Below the pieces are notes generated by a model. The model searched no databases and had not been told where the DNA came from. It saw nothing but the letters and a program-made list of their open reading frames with translations. A stretch of 64,000 bases of DNA from CAVQBP01 sp963740945. GTDB lineage: Bacteria > Bacteroidota > Ignavibacteria > Ignavibacteriales > Ignavibacteriaceae. The stretch spans positions 124,001 through 188,000 of the forward strand of contig CAVUGE010000018.1 in the NCBI GenBank assembly GCA_963740945.1. Reading direction: 5' to 3'. Positions 46,057 to 54,257 of the stretch are shown piece by piece. The translations under genes were made by a program, and so were the position numbers. The first letter of the stretch is position 1; each line of letters opens with the position of its first letter.

Positions 46057-46272
46057 ATGTCAAAAACATATTTTGGATGGGATGGAAAATATGAAATATA
46101 TAACGATAGTTGTATAATTCAGCAAAAATTTAATTTTCAAAAGGAATTGATAAATAAATATAAAATTTTTAATAATGCCGAATCAATCCCTAACCTGGTA
46201 GATAAAACTACTATACAAAAAATAATTGAATATGAATTCGGAGTTGAAAATTTTAAACATGCCGGTGTTTAA
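46057..46272 (+). CDS. Small hypothetical protein (71 residues)
   Basis: Begins MSKTYFGWDGKYEIYND with AAGGAG seven bases before the ATG, so translation is plausible. It is soluble, with a balance of charged and aromatic residues and a helical C-terminal half (KTTIQKIIEYEFGVENF). I recognise no family. It converges on the SHOCT gene with nine bases between the stops. Confidence 0.55.
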   Translation: MSKTYFGWDGKYEIYNDSCIIQQKFNFQKELINKYKIFNNAESIPNLVDKTTIQKIIEYEFGVENFKHAGV

Positions 46273-46281
46273 AATAATATT

Positions 46282-46515
46282 CTATTCAATATCCTTTTTC
46301 ATCTGTTCAAATTGCTCTTTTGAAATCTCACCTTTTGCATATCTTATTTTTAATATATCCAGGGGACTATCCTGATGCGGAAAAGGCGGCGGCAAATGCA
46401 ATTGCCGGTTTTTATTTCCCTGATTAACAACCAGGTAAATAATCAAACCAATGATAGCAACCCAAAAAACCCATCCGAACCAGAGCCCTCCTCCCCAAAA
46501 CCAATTATGAAACAT
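46282..46515 (-). CDS. SHOCT-domain membrane protein
   Basis: A 77-residue protein with one membrane helix (about residues 9-30) after an aromatic N-terminus (HNWFWGGGLWFG), a proline-rich linker, and a C-terminal SHOCT module (PLDILKIRYAKGEISKEQFEQM). SHOCT segments are short C-terminal helices of unknown, probably oligomerising, role. An AAGGAG site precedes the ATG. Role unknown. Confidence 0.78.
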   Translation of the reverse strand: MFHNWFWGGGLWFGWVFWVAIIGLIIYLVVNQGNKNRQLHLPPPFPHQDSPLDILKIRYAKGEISKEQFEQMKKDIE

Positions 46516-46630
46516 TTTGATTCTCCTTCAATAATTATTTAACAATATTTCTCAAATAATTATTAAACAAATTTAATAAAATTAGCAGACTATAACTATA
46601 AACAATTTTATCCCAACTACCCACAACCCG

Positions 46631-47650
46631 TTAATTACAATTCACCACTACCTTCCCTGTAGTTTTCCCTGATTTTAATAACCTTACTCCTTTAGGTAAA
46701 TCAGCAAAAGAAAAAATATGATTTATTAACGGTTTTGGTAAGTTTAATTTCTTTATTTCTGCCAGCATATCTTTTAGGAACTCAATTCTGTTATATAACC
46801 AGATTAAATTGAATGCCATAACCGCACGGTTCTGTTCAATCATTCTTAAAGGATCAACTTTGGGCCTTGTTAAATATCTATAAGCCAGTTTAAACAGATT
46901 GGATGCGGAACTACCGGTTGAATAAGCACCTGCACCGTAGACTATTATTCTCCCTGTATGAGTTAACAGATTAAACGAAGTTTTGAAAACTTTACTCCCT
47001 ACAGTATCAAGGACTATATCGAGTGCACGATCACCCAATGCTTCCTTAATCCTTTCTTTGAGATATTTATCCCGGACAATTATCCGGTCATAACCTTCGG
47101 ATTTTAACAACTCCGCTTTTGAGCTATTACCAATTGTCCCAATCGTAAATGCGGAAAATCTTTTTGCTATCCTGTTTGCGTTTAATCCTACTCCTCCTGC
47201 AGCACTATGAATTAGGACAGTTTTATTTTGATTTATTTCTCCTAAAACCACTAATGCATAATAGGCTGTTAAAGATTGAACAATAGATGAAGCACCCTCT
47301 TCGAATGTCCAATCATCAGGTAATTTCAATATATAAGCCTGGTCTATATTTATATGCGAAACATATCCTCCGAATTTTGTCGCACTATACACACTATCTC
47401 CAATTGAAAATTCGTTTACATTTTCTCCTTTCTTTATTATTACTCCGGAAAACTCCAATCCTGGAATTAAATTAAATTTAGGTGCAGCCTTGTATAAACC
47501 GAGTATTGAAAATATGTCCGCAAAATTTAACCCTATTGATCTTATTTCAACAGTTACCATATCTTTTTCAGGTTCCGGCAAATTTTCTTCAATTAATTTC
47601 AAATTATTAATCGAACCGGCTCTTTTTAAGAAATATACTTGTCTAATCAT
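46631..47650 (-). CDS. Zinc-independent quinone oxidoreductase-like MDR enzyme
   Basis: A medium-chain dehydrogenase/reductase of the quinone oxidoreductase/VAT-1 branch, 339 residues. The catalytic domain starts normally (VEIRSIGLNFADIF, GLEFSGVI). The Rossmann nucleotide motif is HSAAGGVGLNANRIAKRF (about residues 158-175). The structural zinc cysteines of alcohol dehydrogenases are absent, so NADPH-dependent reduction of quinones or enones is likelier than alcohol oxidation. It is monocistronic. The exact substrate cannot be told from sequence. Confidence 0.85.
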   Translation of the reverse strand: MIRQVYFLKRAGSINNLKLIEENLPEPEKDMVTVEIRSIGLNFADIFSILGLYKAAPKFNLIPGLEFSGVIIKKGENVNEFSIGDSVYSATKFGGYVSHINIDQAYILKLPDDWTFEEGASSIVQSLTAYYALVVLGEINQNKTVLIHSAAGGVGLNANRIAKRFSAFTIGTIGNSSKAELLKSEGYDRIIVRDKYLKERIKEALGDRALDIVLDTVGSKVFKTSFNLLTHTGRIIVYGAGAYSTGSSASNLFKLAYRYLTRPKVDPLRMIEQNRAVMAFNLIWLYNRIEFLKDMLAEIKKLNLPKPLINHIFSFADLPKGVRLLKSGKTTGKVVVNCN

Positions 47651-47797
47651 TTATTGCTTTTTATATTATAAACTTAAATGGACTAAATGGTTTTAGCCGC
47701 CCCACTATTAAATAAAATTTTATTATCAAAAATATTAAATCTTTGTAAAAAATGGATGGAATAATTACCACTTTTCTTCAAATATTATTAAATTAAT

Positions 47798-47875
47798 AAC
47801 TGAATTTACGCAAATATAAAGATGACATTCATTAGTGGCACTAATTAGTTCAGATATAATTGCAGAACTTCAGTT
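47798..47875. repeat. Shortened MITE-like element with inverted ends
   Basis: Left end AACTGAATTTACGCAAAT (47798-47815) and right end, read in complement, AACTGAAGTTCTGCAATT (47858-47875) are inverted repeats. They match the ends of the full-length elements at 29052 and 36256. TAAAGATGACAT near 47817-47828 is the remnant of the inner palindrome. It is probably a deleted copy. Confidence 0.65.
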
Positions 47876-47920
47876 AAGTAACTAAATTACTCCATTATTC
47901 ACCTCAATTATTTTATTATA

Positions 47921-47999
47921 CTGTAGAGTAATACAGCTAATGGTGGCGGCCAGGTGGTGCACGTTTACCCGGCTCAATAAAGGTTCTGAAGACCGATGT
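47921..47999. other. G/C-rich patch with small hairpins in an AT-rich gap
   Basis: Within the gene-free stretch 47651-48125, CTGTA and TACAG (47921-47936) form a hairpin. A markedly G/C-rich segment follows (TGGTGGCGGCCAGGTGG, then GTGCAC and ACCCGGC), ending with GGTTCTGAAGACC. No frame is convincing. It may be a structured RNA or a decayed remnant; I cannot name it. Confidence 0.35.
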
Positions 48000-48125
48000 C
48001 ATTTTTCATTTGACAAATAAACTTTTTTAATTATATTAAAGACAATTAAAAAGAATCTCATATCCACCTTTTTAATATCCCAATTCATTTCACATATTTT
48101 TTTTAATAATTTTTTTGGAGGCTTC

Positions 48126-49232
48126 ATGAAAAAACTGTTATTACTAACAGCAGTAGTTTTGGTAATCCTCTTTCAGTCGTGTAAAGATATTCCTTTTCCA
48201 GTTGATCTTTTCCATACACTGAATGGACAAAAAGACACCGCAATAGTTACAACATTTGTTACCGGTCTTAATGCACCGCGCGGTTTGAAGTTTGGTCCCG
48301 ATGGTTATTTGTATGTTGCAGAGGCAGGCTTAGGTGGAGATAGTTCAACTCAAGGTCAATGTGATCAGGTTGTACCTCCTATCGGGCCTTATCTAGGAGG
48401 ATATACCGCAAGAATATTAAAAATAAACTCCTCTGGAATTGTTACTGTTGTTTTGGATAGTCTTCCTTCTGCTCAGAATGCAGTAGGAGACCGAATTGGG
48501 GTTAATGATATTGCGTTTATGAATAATGATTTATATGCTTTGTTAATGGGGGGAGGTTGCTCACATGGTCACTCTGATTATCCTGCTTCTTTAATTAAAG
48601 TAAATGCAAATAAAACTTGGTCTGTTGTTGCTGATCTAAGTAATTATCAAGCAAATAACCCTGTTGCACATCCGGAACCGGATGATTTTGAACCGGATGG
48701 AAGCTGGTATAGCCTTATAACAGTTGATGGTAATTTCTATGCAATTGAAGCTAATCATGGGGAGCTGGTAAAGATTACACCTAATGGGGATGTTAGCAGG
48801 ATACTTGATTTCAGTGCTATTTATGGACACATTGTACCGACTGTTGTAGCCTTTCATAATAATTTTTATGTTGGAAATCTAAACACTTTCCCGGTAGTTT
48901 CAGGCAGCTCAAATATTTATAAAGTAACCAAGGATGGCTGGCCGCAAATTTGGGCTTCAGGATTTTCTACTATTCTTGGTGTTGTTTTCGATAAGAATTC
49001 AAATTTGTACGTATTAGAAGCAACTACTGCTGATGGTCCTCCGACTCCCAATACAGGGAAAATAATTAAAATTTTCCCCACCGGAAAAAAAGAAGTCCTT
49101 GTTGATAATTTAACTTTCGCAACAGGCATTGCAATTGGACCAGATGATGTATTGTATGTTTCCAATAAAGGATTTGGTCCTCCGATTCCTGGATACGGTG
49201 AAATTTTAAGAATTCAAATAATGAAGAAATAA
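48126..49232 (+). CDS. ScyD/ScyE-like beta-propeller lipoprotein
   Basis: A 368-residue exported protein; the signal ends LFQSC at residues 16-20, suggesting a lipid-anchored cysteine. The rest is an NHL/SMP-30-like propeller with repeated motifs (NAPRGLKFGPDGYLYVAEAG, NDIAFMNNDLY, GVVFDKNSNLYVLEA, ATGIAIGPDDVLYVSNKG). This pattern fits the ScyD/ScyE family. GGAGG lies before the ATG. No ligand or enzymatic residue can be assigned. A strong terminator follows. Confidence 0.82.
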   Translation: MKKLLLLTAVVLVILFQSCKDIPFPVDLFHTLNGQKDTAIVTTFVTGLNAPRGLKFGPDGYLYVAEAGLGGDSSTQGQCDQVVPPIGPYLGGYTARILKINSSGIVTVVLDSLPSAQNAVGDRIGVNDIAFMNNDLYALLMGGGCSHGHSDYPASLIKVNANKTWSVVADLSNYQANNPVAHPEPDDFEPDGSWYSLITVDGNFYAIEANHGELVKITPNGDVSRILDFSAIYGHIVPTVVAFHNNFYVGNLNTFPVVSGSSNIYKVTKDGWPQIWASGFSTILGVVFDKNSNLYVLEATTADGPPTPNTGKIIKIFPTGKKEVLVDNLTFATGIAIGPDDVLYVSNKGFGPPIPGYGEILRIQIMKK

Positions 49233-49264
49233 TTTTAGAATAAATCTTAATTACTATTAATACA

Positions 49265-49299
49265 AACCTCCGATGTTTCCAAAAACATCGGAGGTTTTT
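49265..49299 (+). terminator. Strong intrinsic terminator after the ScyD-like gene
   Basis: AACCTCCGATGTTT pairs perfectly with AAACATCGGAGGTT around CCAA, followed by five T residues. It lies 32 bases after the stop codon and separates this gene from the structured RNA candidate downstream. Confidence 0.9.
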
Positions 49300-49468
49300 C
49301 TAAATTTACTTCATTCCAAAGAATATCATAAACCTTCAAACTTACTAATTAGAAATTTACAATCCGGAATTCGTCTTAAAATTAAATGGATTACTTAACT
49401 TAAATGGCTTAAACACACAAAAAGGAGAGATGATAAGATGAGAGAAAATAATTTAATTTAAATATAAA

Positions 49469-49600
49469 AAATGGGGTTATATCAGCAAATGAGTTCAGGG
49501 CGCTTCTGTTAAACAGAATTACTGCCTTTACGGCAAGTCCTGACGCCTCGGTACGAAGACTCTACCCGATATTTGGACTTGGCTGTATATAACCCCATTA
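49469..49600 (+). ncRNA. Unidentified highly structured RNA candidate (about 130 nt)
   Basis: A closing helix pairs 49470-49486 with 49582-49599 (16 pairs, one bulge), starting ATGGGGTTATAT. Inside lie P2 (49495-49500/49538-49543), two small hairpins within it (TTCTGT/ACAGAA at 49504-49518 and TGCC/GGCA at 49523-49535), and P5 (49548-49553/49563-49569). The P2 3' strand could instead pair as AAGTCC/GGACTT (49535-49540/49575-49580), which suggests a switch. GGCG (49499-49502) and CGCC (49544-49547) could form a pseudoknot. It matches no riboswitch or ncRNA consensus I know. It lies between a terminator and the aldo/keto reductase gene; strand is uncertain. Confidence 0.6.
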
Positions 49601-49765
49601 AAAATCAATCACAATTTATAATAGATTTTTTTAAAATCAAATTACTTCTATCTTTGGACAAATATAATTTGTATGGCTTTGTCTAAACACATGAAATTTT
49701 ATTTAAGGTTTTAGTATTTTTAAAAAACTCATAATAGAATTTACATAAATCTTAAGGAGAACAAT

Positions 49766-50737
49766 ATGGAGTATACCTTTTTAGGTAGAACAGGATTAAA
49801 AGTAAGTAAAATTTGTCTCGGGACTATGAACTTCGGCCCATATACATCAGAACCGGATAGCTTTAAAATTATGGATAAAGCTCTTGAACTTGGAATCAAT
49901 TTTTTTGATACTGCAAATGTATATGGATGGGGTAAAGATGTAGGACTTACTGAAAAAATAATAGGGAACTGGCTTGAGCAGGGAAATAACAGAAGAGAAA
50001 ATATAGTTCTCGCAACAAAAGTTTATGGAAAAATGGGTGAAGGTGTAAATGATCAAAAGTTATCAGCCTACAACATTCGCAAAGCTTGCGAGGATAGTCT
50101 GAAAAGACTAAAAACAGATCATATTGATCTCTACCAGATGCATCATATAGATAGAAATACACCTTGGGAAGAATTATGGCAGGCAATGGAACAGCTGGTT
50201 AAAGAAGGAAAGGTTATTTATGTCGGGAGCAGTAACTTTGCAGCCTGGAACATTGTCGAGGCGAATTATAAAGCAAAAGAAAGAAATTCTCTTGGTTTAG
50301 TTTCTGAACAAAGTATTTACAGCCTTCGAAACAGAAACATTGAACTCGAAGTAATTCCGGCCTGCAGGGCTATGGGAGTAGGTATAATTCCGTGGAGCCC
50401 TTTGGCAGGAGGACTTCTTTGCGGAATTCTTGATAATCCTAATTCGGGCAGAAGAAGCAGAGAACCTTTGCAAAAATCGGTGGAAAAGCTTCGTCCTCAA
50501 ATTGAATCTTATGAAAACCTTTGTAAGGAATTGGGTGAAAAGCCCTCTAAAGTGGCTTTAGCTTGGGTGCTGCATAATAAAGATATAACTTCTCCAATTG
50601 TAGGACCACGAACCCTGGAACAATTAGAAGAAAATGGTGCATCGATAGATATTAAGCTTTCCGAAGAAACATTAAAAAAACTAGATGAAATTTGGCCAGG
50701 TCCAGGTAATCAAGCTCCGGAAGCCTACGCATGGTGA
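49766..50737 (+). CDS. Aldo/keto reductase
   Basis: NADPH-dependent (beta/alpha)8-barrel oxidoreductase, 323 residues. The catalytic tetrad is visible: Asp and Tyr in DTANVYGWG (about residues 48-56), Lys in LATKVYG (about 80), His in QMHHIDRN (about 124). The cofactor region is represented by GVGIIPWSPLAGGLL and SPIVGPRTLEQLEE. An AAGGAG site precedes the ATG. It resembles the AKR11/YghZ-type enzymes; the substrate is unknown. It is about 165 bases downstream of the structured RNA candidate, which might control it. Confidence 0.92.
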   Translation: MEYTFLGRTGLKVSKICLGTMNFGPYTSEPDSFKIMDKALELGINFFDTANVYGWGKDVGLTEKIIGNWLEQGNNRRENIVLATKVYGKMGEGVNDQKLSAYNIRKACEDSLKRLKTDHIDLYQMHHIDRNTPWEELWQAMEQLVKEGKVIYVGSSNFAAWNIVEANYKAKERNSLGLVSEQSIYSLRNRNIELEVIPACRAMGVGIIPWSPLAGGLLCGILDNPNSGRRSREPLQKSVEKLRPQIESYENLCKELGEKPSKVALAWVLHNKDITSPIVGPRTLEQLEENGASIDIKLSEETLKKLDEIWPGPGNQAPEAYAW

Positions 50738-50753
50738 ACTGATGGTTAAATTC

Positions 50754-50877
50754 CAAATGACAAAAAACAAAATACAAATAAAATTCCAATGTCAAAATTC
50801 AAATATTCAAACAAAGGAATCAGTGGTCAATCTGTAGTCATTCGATTGTCATGCAATGGACATTTGGTTGTCATTTG
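50754..50877. repeat. Intergenic element with CAAATGACAA/TTGTCATTTG ends
   Basis: CAAATGACAA (50754-50763) and its complement TTGTCATTTG (50868-50877) flank a sequence rich in CAAAAT and CAATG words. Similar sequence occurs between genes in many environmental bacteria (general knowledge, unverified here). It lies between two convergent genes and has no coding content. Confidence 0.6.
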
Positions 50878-50918
50878 ATGGATGTAGTGGTGAAGTTTTG
50901 GAATATTGTAGGATGATG

Positions 50919-51848
50919 CTAAGTCTTTTTAAACTTCTTGATTGATTCTTCTATTCCCTGGTTATAAGGAGTCGGGGTGAAGTTGAAATGATTATTAAAT
51001 TTTGAGGAATCAAATATGTAATCATATTCGTACTGGTACATCATTTCATTTAGTTCTTTTAGTAAAGTATTGAATGTACCTAAAACACTGAACATCCATT
51101 TTTTAAGAACTGTGTAATTTGCTTTTTTGTTTAACTTTTGTGCAGTAATCTTAATAATTTCTTCGCCAGTAAGTGGAGGACTTGCAGTCGGCATATGCCA
51201 TGTTTGATTATAATTTGATTCACTTTTTGATAAAAGATATAGAGCTTTTCCGCAATCGCCTGTATTAGTAAAAGAATGCTTTACTTTTGCATTGCAAAAC
51301 CATTGTGCCTTTTTTCCCTTCATTAATTTATTCAGAACCGCAATTGATATCGTACTTACATTTTCCGTATATGGACCGTAAAAATCGGCAGCTCTGGCAA
51401 TTAATGCTGTTACATTTTTATTCTTAATTTCCGTATTTAAATAATCAACCAGTTTTGCCCTTACTTCACCTTTTTTACTTGATGGATTTATTGGAGTATC
51501 TTCTGTCATCCTTCCATCTGCTTTACCATATGAATATACATTATCAAAAAATATCAGCTTGGCATTTTTTGCTCCGCATACTTCAACTGTATTCCGCATT
51601 ATTTTAGGCCATTGTTCTCTCCAAACATTTGTATCATATTTTAAACCGGCAACCAGATATACAGTTGAAAATTCTTCAACTACATCATTTACTTCATTGA
51701 AATTTAATAGGTCTGTTTTTACTGATTCTATTCCCTGAATTGTTTTTATGCTGCGCGAAGCTAATTTTACTTTCTGATTATTGGCAGACAATTCTTCCGT
51801 TAATACTTTACTTATTGCACCGCCTGCTCCTAAAATAATATGTTTCAT
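50919..51848 (-). CDS. NAD-dependent epimerase/dehydratase-like (extended SDR) protein
   Basis: A 309-residue protein starting MKHIILGAGGAISK, a slightly variant Rossmann glycine motif. Further family-like stretches are VYLVAGLKYDT, FFDNVYSYG, RAADFYGPY and FTNTGDCGKALYLL, typical of atypical or extended short-chain dehydrogenases. The classical YxxxK is not fully certain; YSYGKADG is the best candidate. I start at the ATG at 51848 (AAAGG upstream) because the frame upstream translates a hexamer repeat into meaningless LNLNLN. Substrate unknown. Confidence 0.8.
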   Translation of the reverse strand: MKHIILGAGGAISKVLTEELSANNQKVKLASRSIKTIQGIESVKTDLLNFNEVNDVVEEFSTVYLVAGLKYDTNVWREQWPKIMRNTVEVCGAKNAKLIFFDNVYSYGKADGRMTEDTPINPSSKKGEVRAKLVDYLNTEIKNKNVTALIARAADFYGPYTENVSTISIAVLNKLMKGKKAQWFCNAKVKHSFTNTGDCGKALYLLSKSESNYNQTWHMPTASPPLTGEEIIKITAQKLNKKANYTVLKKWMFSVLGTFNTLLKELNEMMYQYEYDYIFDSSKFNNHFNFTPTPYNQGIEESIKKFKKT

Positions 51849-51861
51849 TATATACCTTTGT

Positions 51862-51910
51862 AAGTTTAAGTTCAAGTTCAAGTTCAAGAGCAAGAGCAAG
51901 TGCAAGTGCT
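51862..51910. repeat. Hexamer tandem array (TTCAAG/AGCAAG/TGCAAG)
   Basis: Successive six-base units TTCAAG (about four), AGCAAG (two) and TGCAAG (two) form a degenerate tandem array just upstream of the epimerase-like gene. A shorter complementary array is at 45888-45918, and another hexamer-like array lies near 60024-60093. Confidence 0.75.
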
Positions 51911-52021
51911 TACACTTTTTTGGAAAATATTTCTTATTTTAATATATATAAAATAGCAAGATAAATAGAAATAGTTTCTCTAAGTTTGAGGGGTATCAAA
52001 TCAAATGGGAAGAAGTAATGT

Positions 52022-53020
52022 ATGATTCAGGGAAATTCGGACCATTCTCTAAAAGATAATTTCGGCAGAATAATTAATTATTTACGGTTATCTGTAACTG
52101 ACAGATGTAATCTTAGGTGTGTTTACTGCATGCCGAAAGAAGGTATACAATCTGTCTCACACAAGGAAATACTAACTTACGAAGAAACTTTTCGTTTAAT
52201 AAATATATTTTCCGGTTTAGGAATAAATAAATTGCGTATAACCGGTGGAGAACCATTTGTAAGGAAAGGCTTAAATAATTTTATTGAATCTGCTGCAAAG
52301 GCAAATCCTAAACTTCAAATTTATATAACAACTAATGGTGTTTTAACTTTTCCATATTTGTCCAAATTAAAGGAGATAGGAATTAAAGGAATCAACTTAA
52401 GCCTGGACAGCTTAGATAAGGAGAAAGTTAAATTAGTTGCAAAAGGGGATTATCTAAATGATATTTTGAAAACATTGCATGAAATAATCAGGCTTAATAT
52501 CCCGGTCAAAATAAATACAGTTGTAATGAGAGATTTCAACACTGATGAACTTAACGGTATAGCTGCAATTGCAAAAGATGAGAACATTGAAGTCCGCTTT
52601 ATTGAACAAATGCCTTTTAACGGGAAAAGCAGTTCAATAAAATATATTAGCACAAAAGAAATATTAGCTCTTCTGCGGAAGGCTTATCCCGGAATAATTC
52701 CCTTACAATGTGGTAATTCAACTGCAGATTTATTTTCAATTCCGGGCTTTAAGGGTAAGATTGGAATAATCGGCAGTTATTCAAGAACTTTCTGCAGTTC
52801 GTGCAGCAGAATTCGAATAACGCCTATCGGTATCTTAAAAACATGTCTTTATGATAACGGTGTATTGAGTCTTCGTGATATGATGAGAGCAAATTACTCA
52901 GATTTAGAAATAAAAGAAGCTGTTATTAATAGTGTAAATAAAAAATCTAAAAATGGCTTTGAATCAGAGAATGCTTCAAAGCTTTCCATAAAAAATTCAA
53001 TGGCAGCAATTGGCGGATGA
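52022..53020 (+). CDS. moaA: GTP 3',8-cyclase MoaA (molybdenum cofactor)
   Basis: Radical SAM enzyme that, with MoaC, converts GTP to cyclic pyranopterin monophosphate. The first [4Fe-4S] site is CNLRCVYCMP (about residues 24-33). The C-terminal cluster site is in FCSSCSRIRIT, with a third cysteine in TCLYDNG. The protein ends with the conserved diglycine (AIGG). At 332 residues it is full length. It heads the cofactor cluster. A repeated hairpin follows its stop. Confidence 0.96.
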   Translation: MIQGNSDHSLKDNFGRIINYLRLSVTDRCNLRCVYCMPKEGIQSVSHKEILTYEETFRLINIFSGLGINKLRITGGEPFVRKGLNNFIESAAKANPKLQIYITTNGVLTFPYLSKLKEIGIKGINLSLDSLDKEKVKLVAKGDYLNDILKTLHEIIRLNIPVKINTVVMRDFNTDELNGIAAIAKDENIEVRFIEQMPFNGKSSSIKYISTKEILALLRKAYPGIIPLQCGNSTADLFSIPGFKGKIGIIGSYSRTFCSSCSRIRITPIGILKTCLYDNGVLSLRDMMRANYSDLEIKEAVINSVNKKSKNGFESENASKLSIKNSMAAIGG

Positions 53021-53028
53021 AAAATGTA

Positions 53029-53050
53029 GAACAGACATTCCTGTCTGTTC
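53029..53050. repeat. Palindromic hairpin GAACAGACATTCCTGTCTGTTC
   Basis: A perfect nine-base stem around TTCC, eight bases after the moaA stop, followed by TTTTTTT on the plus strand. The same core (CAGACATTCCTGTCTG) recurs at 56970-56991 after the last gene of the cluster. Here it could attenuate transcription between moaA and the transporter gene. Confidence 0.75.
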
Positions 53051-53075
53051 AAATTATTTTTTTAACTATCATTAA

Positions 53076-54257
53076 GTGAAAAACAAAATTCTAAATAAGT
53101 TAAACCTTTACGAGTTCTCCGGTGCTGTCGGGGATTTGGGAACTTTGCTTCCGCTGGCTTTTGCTTTGGTTATAGTAAATGGGTTTCCTCCCGAAAGATT
53201 ATTCTTATTATGGGGGATAGTTTATGTTTTTACAGGCTGGTATTTCAAAGTTCCGGTCGCAGTTCAGCCTTTGAAAGCAATGGCGGTTATTGCAATCGCT
53301 AAAGGATTTTCGATGGAAATGCTTTCCATTACAGCCTTCTTTTATGGAATTTTACTTCTGATTTTATCAATTACCGGTTTAATTAATTTTCTTCAAAAGG
53401 TCTTTACTCCTGGACTTGTAAGAGGCGTTCAGCTTGGAATTGGTTTAATACTGGCACAGAAGGCAATTCAACTGGTTGTTGAAAAGGGGATATTGTTAAA
53501 CTTTACCGGTTCATCATTATCAGTCAGTATTCTGTTATTAATAGCTGCAACTGCAGTTATTTCAATATTTCAATTTAAGAAAAAAATTCCTATTGCTTTA
53601 ATATTAATTTTCTTCAGTATTATATTCTTTAATTTATTAGGCTATTCCCCCGGAATTAACAATAGCAGTAAAAGTTTAATATCTTTTACACTGCCTAATT
53701 TTTCAATTCTCCTTGATGCTCTCATCTTTTTAATTATTCCACAGCTTCCATTAACTCTGGGAAATGCAGTTTATGCTGCGAATGATATTTGCCATACGCT
53801 CTGGAATAATAAAGCGGAAAAAGTCTCTGCTTCAAAGCTGGGATTCTCAATTGGTTTAAGTGATACAATAATAGGTCTGTTAGGCGGTTTCCCTATCTGT
53901 CATGGAGCTGGAGGTATGGCAGCTCATGCACAGTTCGGTGCTAAAACCGGAAAGGCTACAATAATTATCGGCTCTGTTTTAATACTGCTCTCTCTAGCAG
54001 GCTTTGCTTCATTTCTATTTTTTATTCCGGTGCCCCTTTTAGCCGCTATGCTGCTGTTCGATAGCTACAGGATGTCAATTCTTGTTAAAAAGGTTAAAGA
54101 TAATATTCAATTAATTACTGCTATCCTGGTTGGAATTATTTCATTTGCAACGAAAAATTTATCTATCGCATTGGCAGCAGGTATTATTTTTGAGTTTGGA
54201 TACAGGTATTTAGTAAATAAAAATGTCTTATTGTTAAAAGAGTTTAAGAATGATTGA
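53076..54257 (+). CDS. MOT1-type molybdate/sulfate transporter
   Basis: A 393-residue polytopic membrane protein with about ten helices. The signature GDLGTLLPLAFALVIVNG (about residues 18-35) and the later PVAVQPLKAMAVIA are those of the MOT1 molybdate permease branch of the SulP-like superfamily. GGFPICHGAGGMAAH (about 275-289) matches the second conserved motif. GTG at 53076 is the probable start; no ATG occurs before the conserved start of the family. Overlap with moaCB and its position in a molybdopterin cluster favour molybdate as substrate. Confidence 0.88.
   Translation: MKNKILNKLNLYEFSGAVGDLGTLLPLAFALVIVNGFPPERLFLLWGIVYVFTGWYFKVPVAVQPLKAMAVIAIAKGFSMEMLSITAFFYGILLLILSITGLINFLQKVFTPGLVRGVQLGIGLILAQKAIQLVVEKGILLNFTGSSLSVSILLLIAATAVISIFQFKKKIPIALILIFFSIIFFNLLGYSPGINNSSKSLISFTLPNFSILLDALIFLIIPQLPLTLGNAVYAANDICHTLWNNKAEKVSASKLGFSIGLSDTIIGLLGGFPICHGAGGMAAHAQFGAKTGKATIIIGSVLILLSLAGFASFLFFIPVPLLAAMLLFDSYRMSILVKKVKDNIQLITAILVGIISFATKNLSIALAAGIIFEFGYRYLVNKNVLLLKEFKND

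Noticed and set aside
49535..49560. Hammerhead-like core (CTGACG...CGAAG) within the structured RNA
   Set aside because: The hammerhead core needs CTGANGA and GAAA; the matches here break both at key positions and the stems are not arranged as required.
51849..51905. N-terminal extension of the epimerase-like protein (MHLLLLLNLNLNLN...)
   Set aside because: These residues are a translation of the hexamer tandem array; the family starts at MKHIILGAGG.
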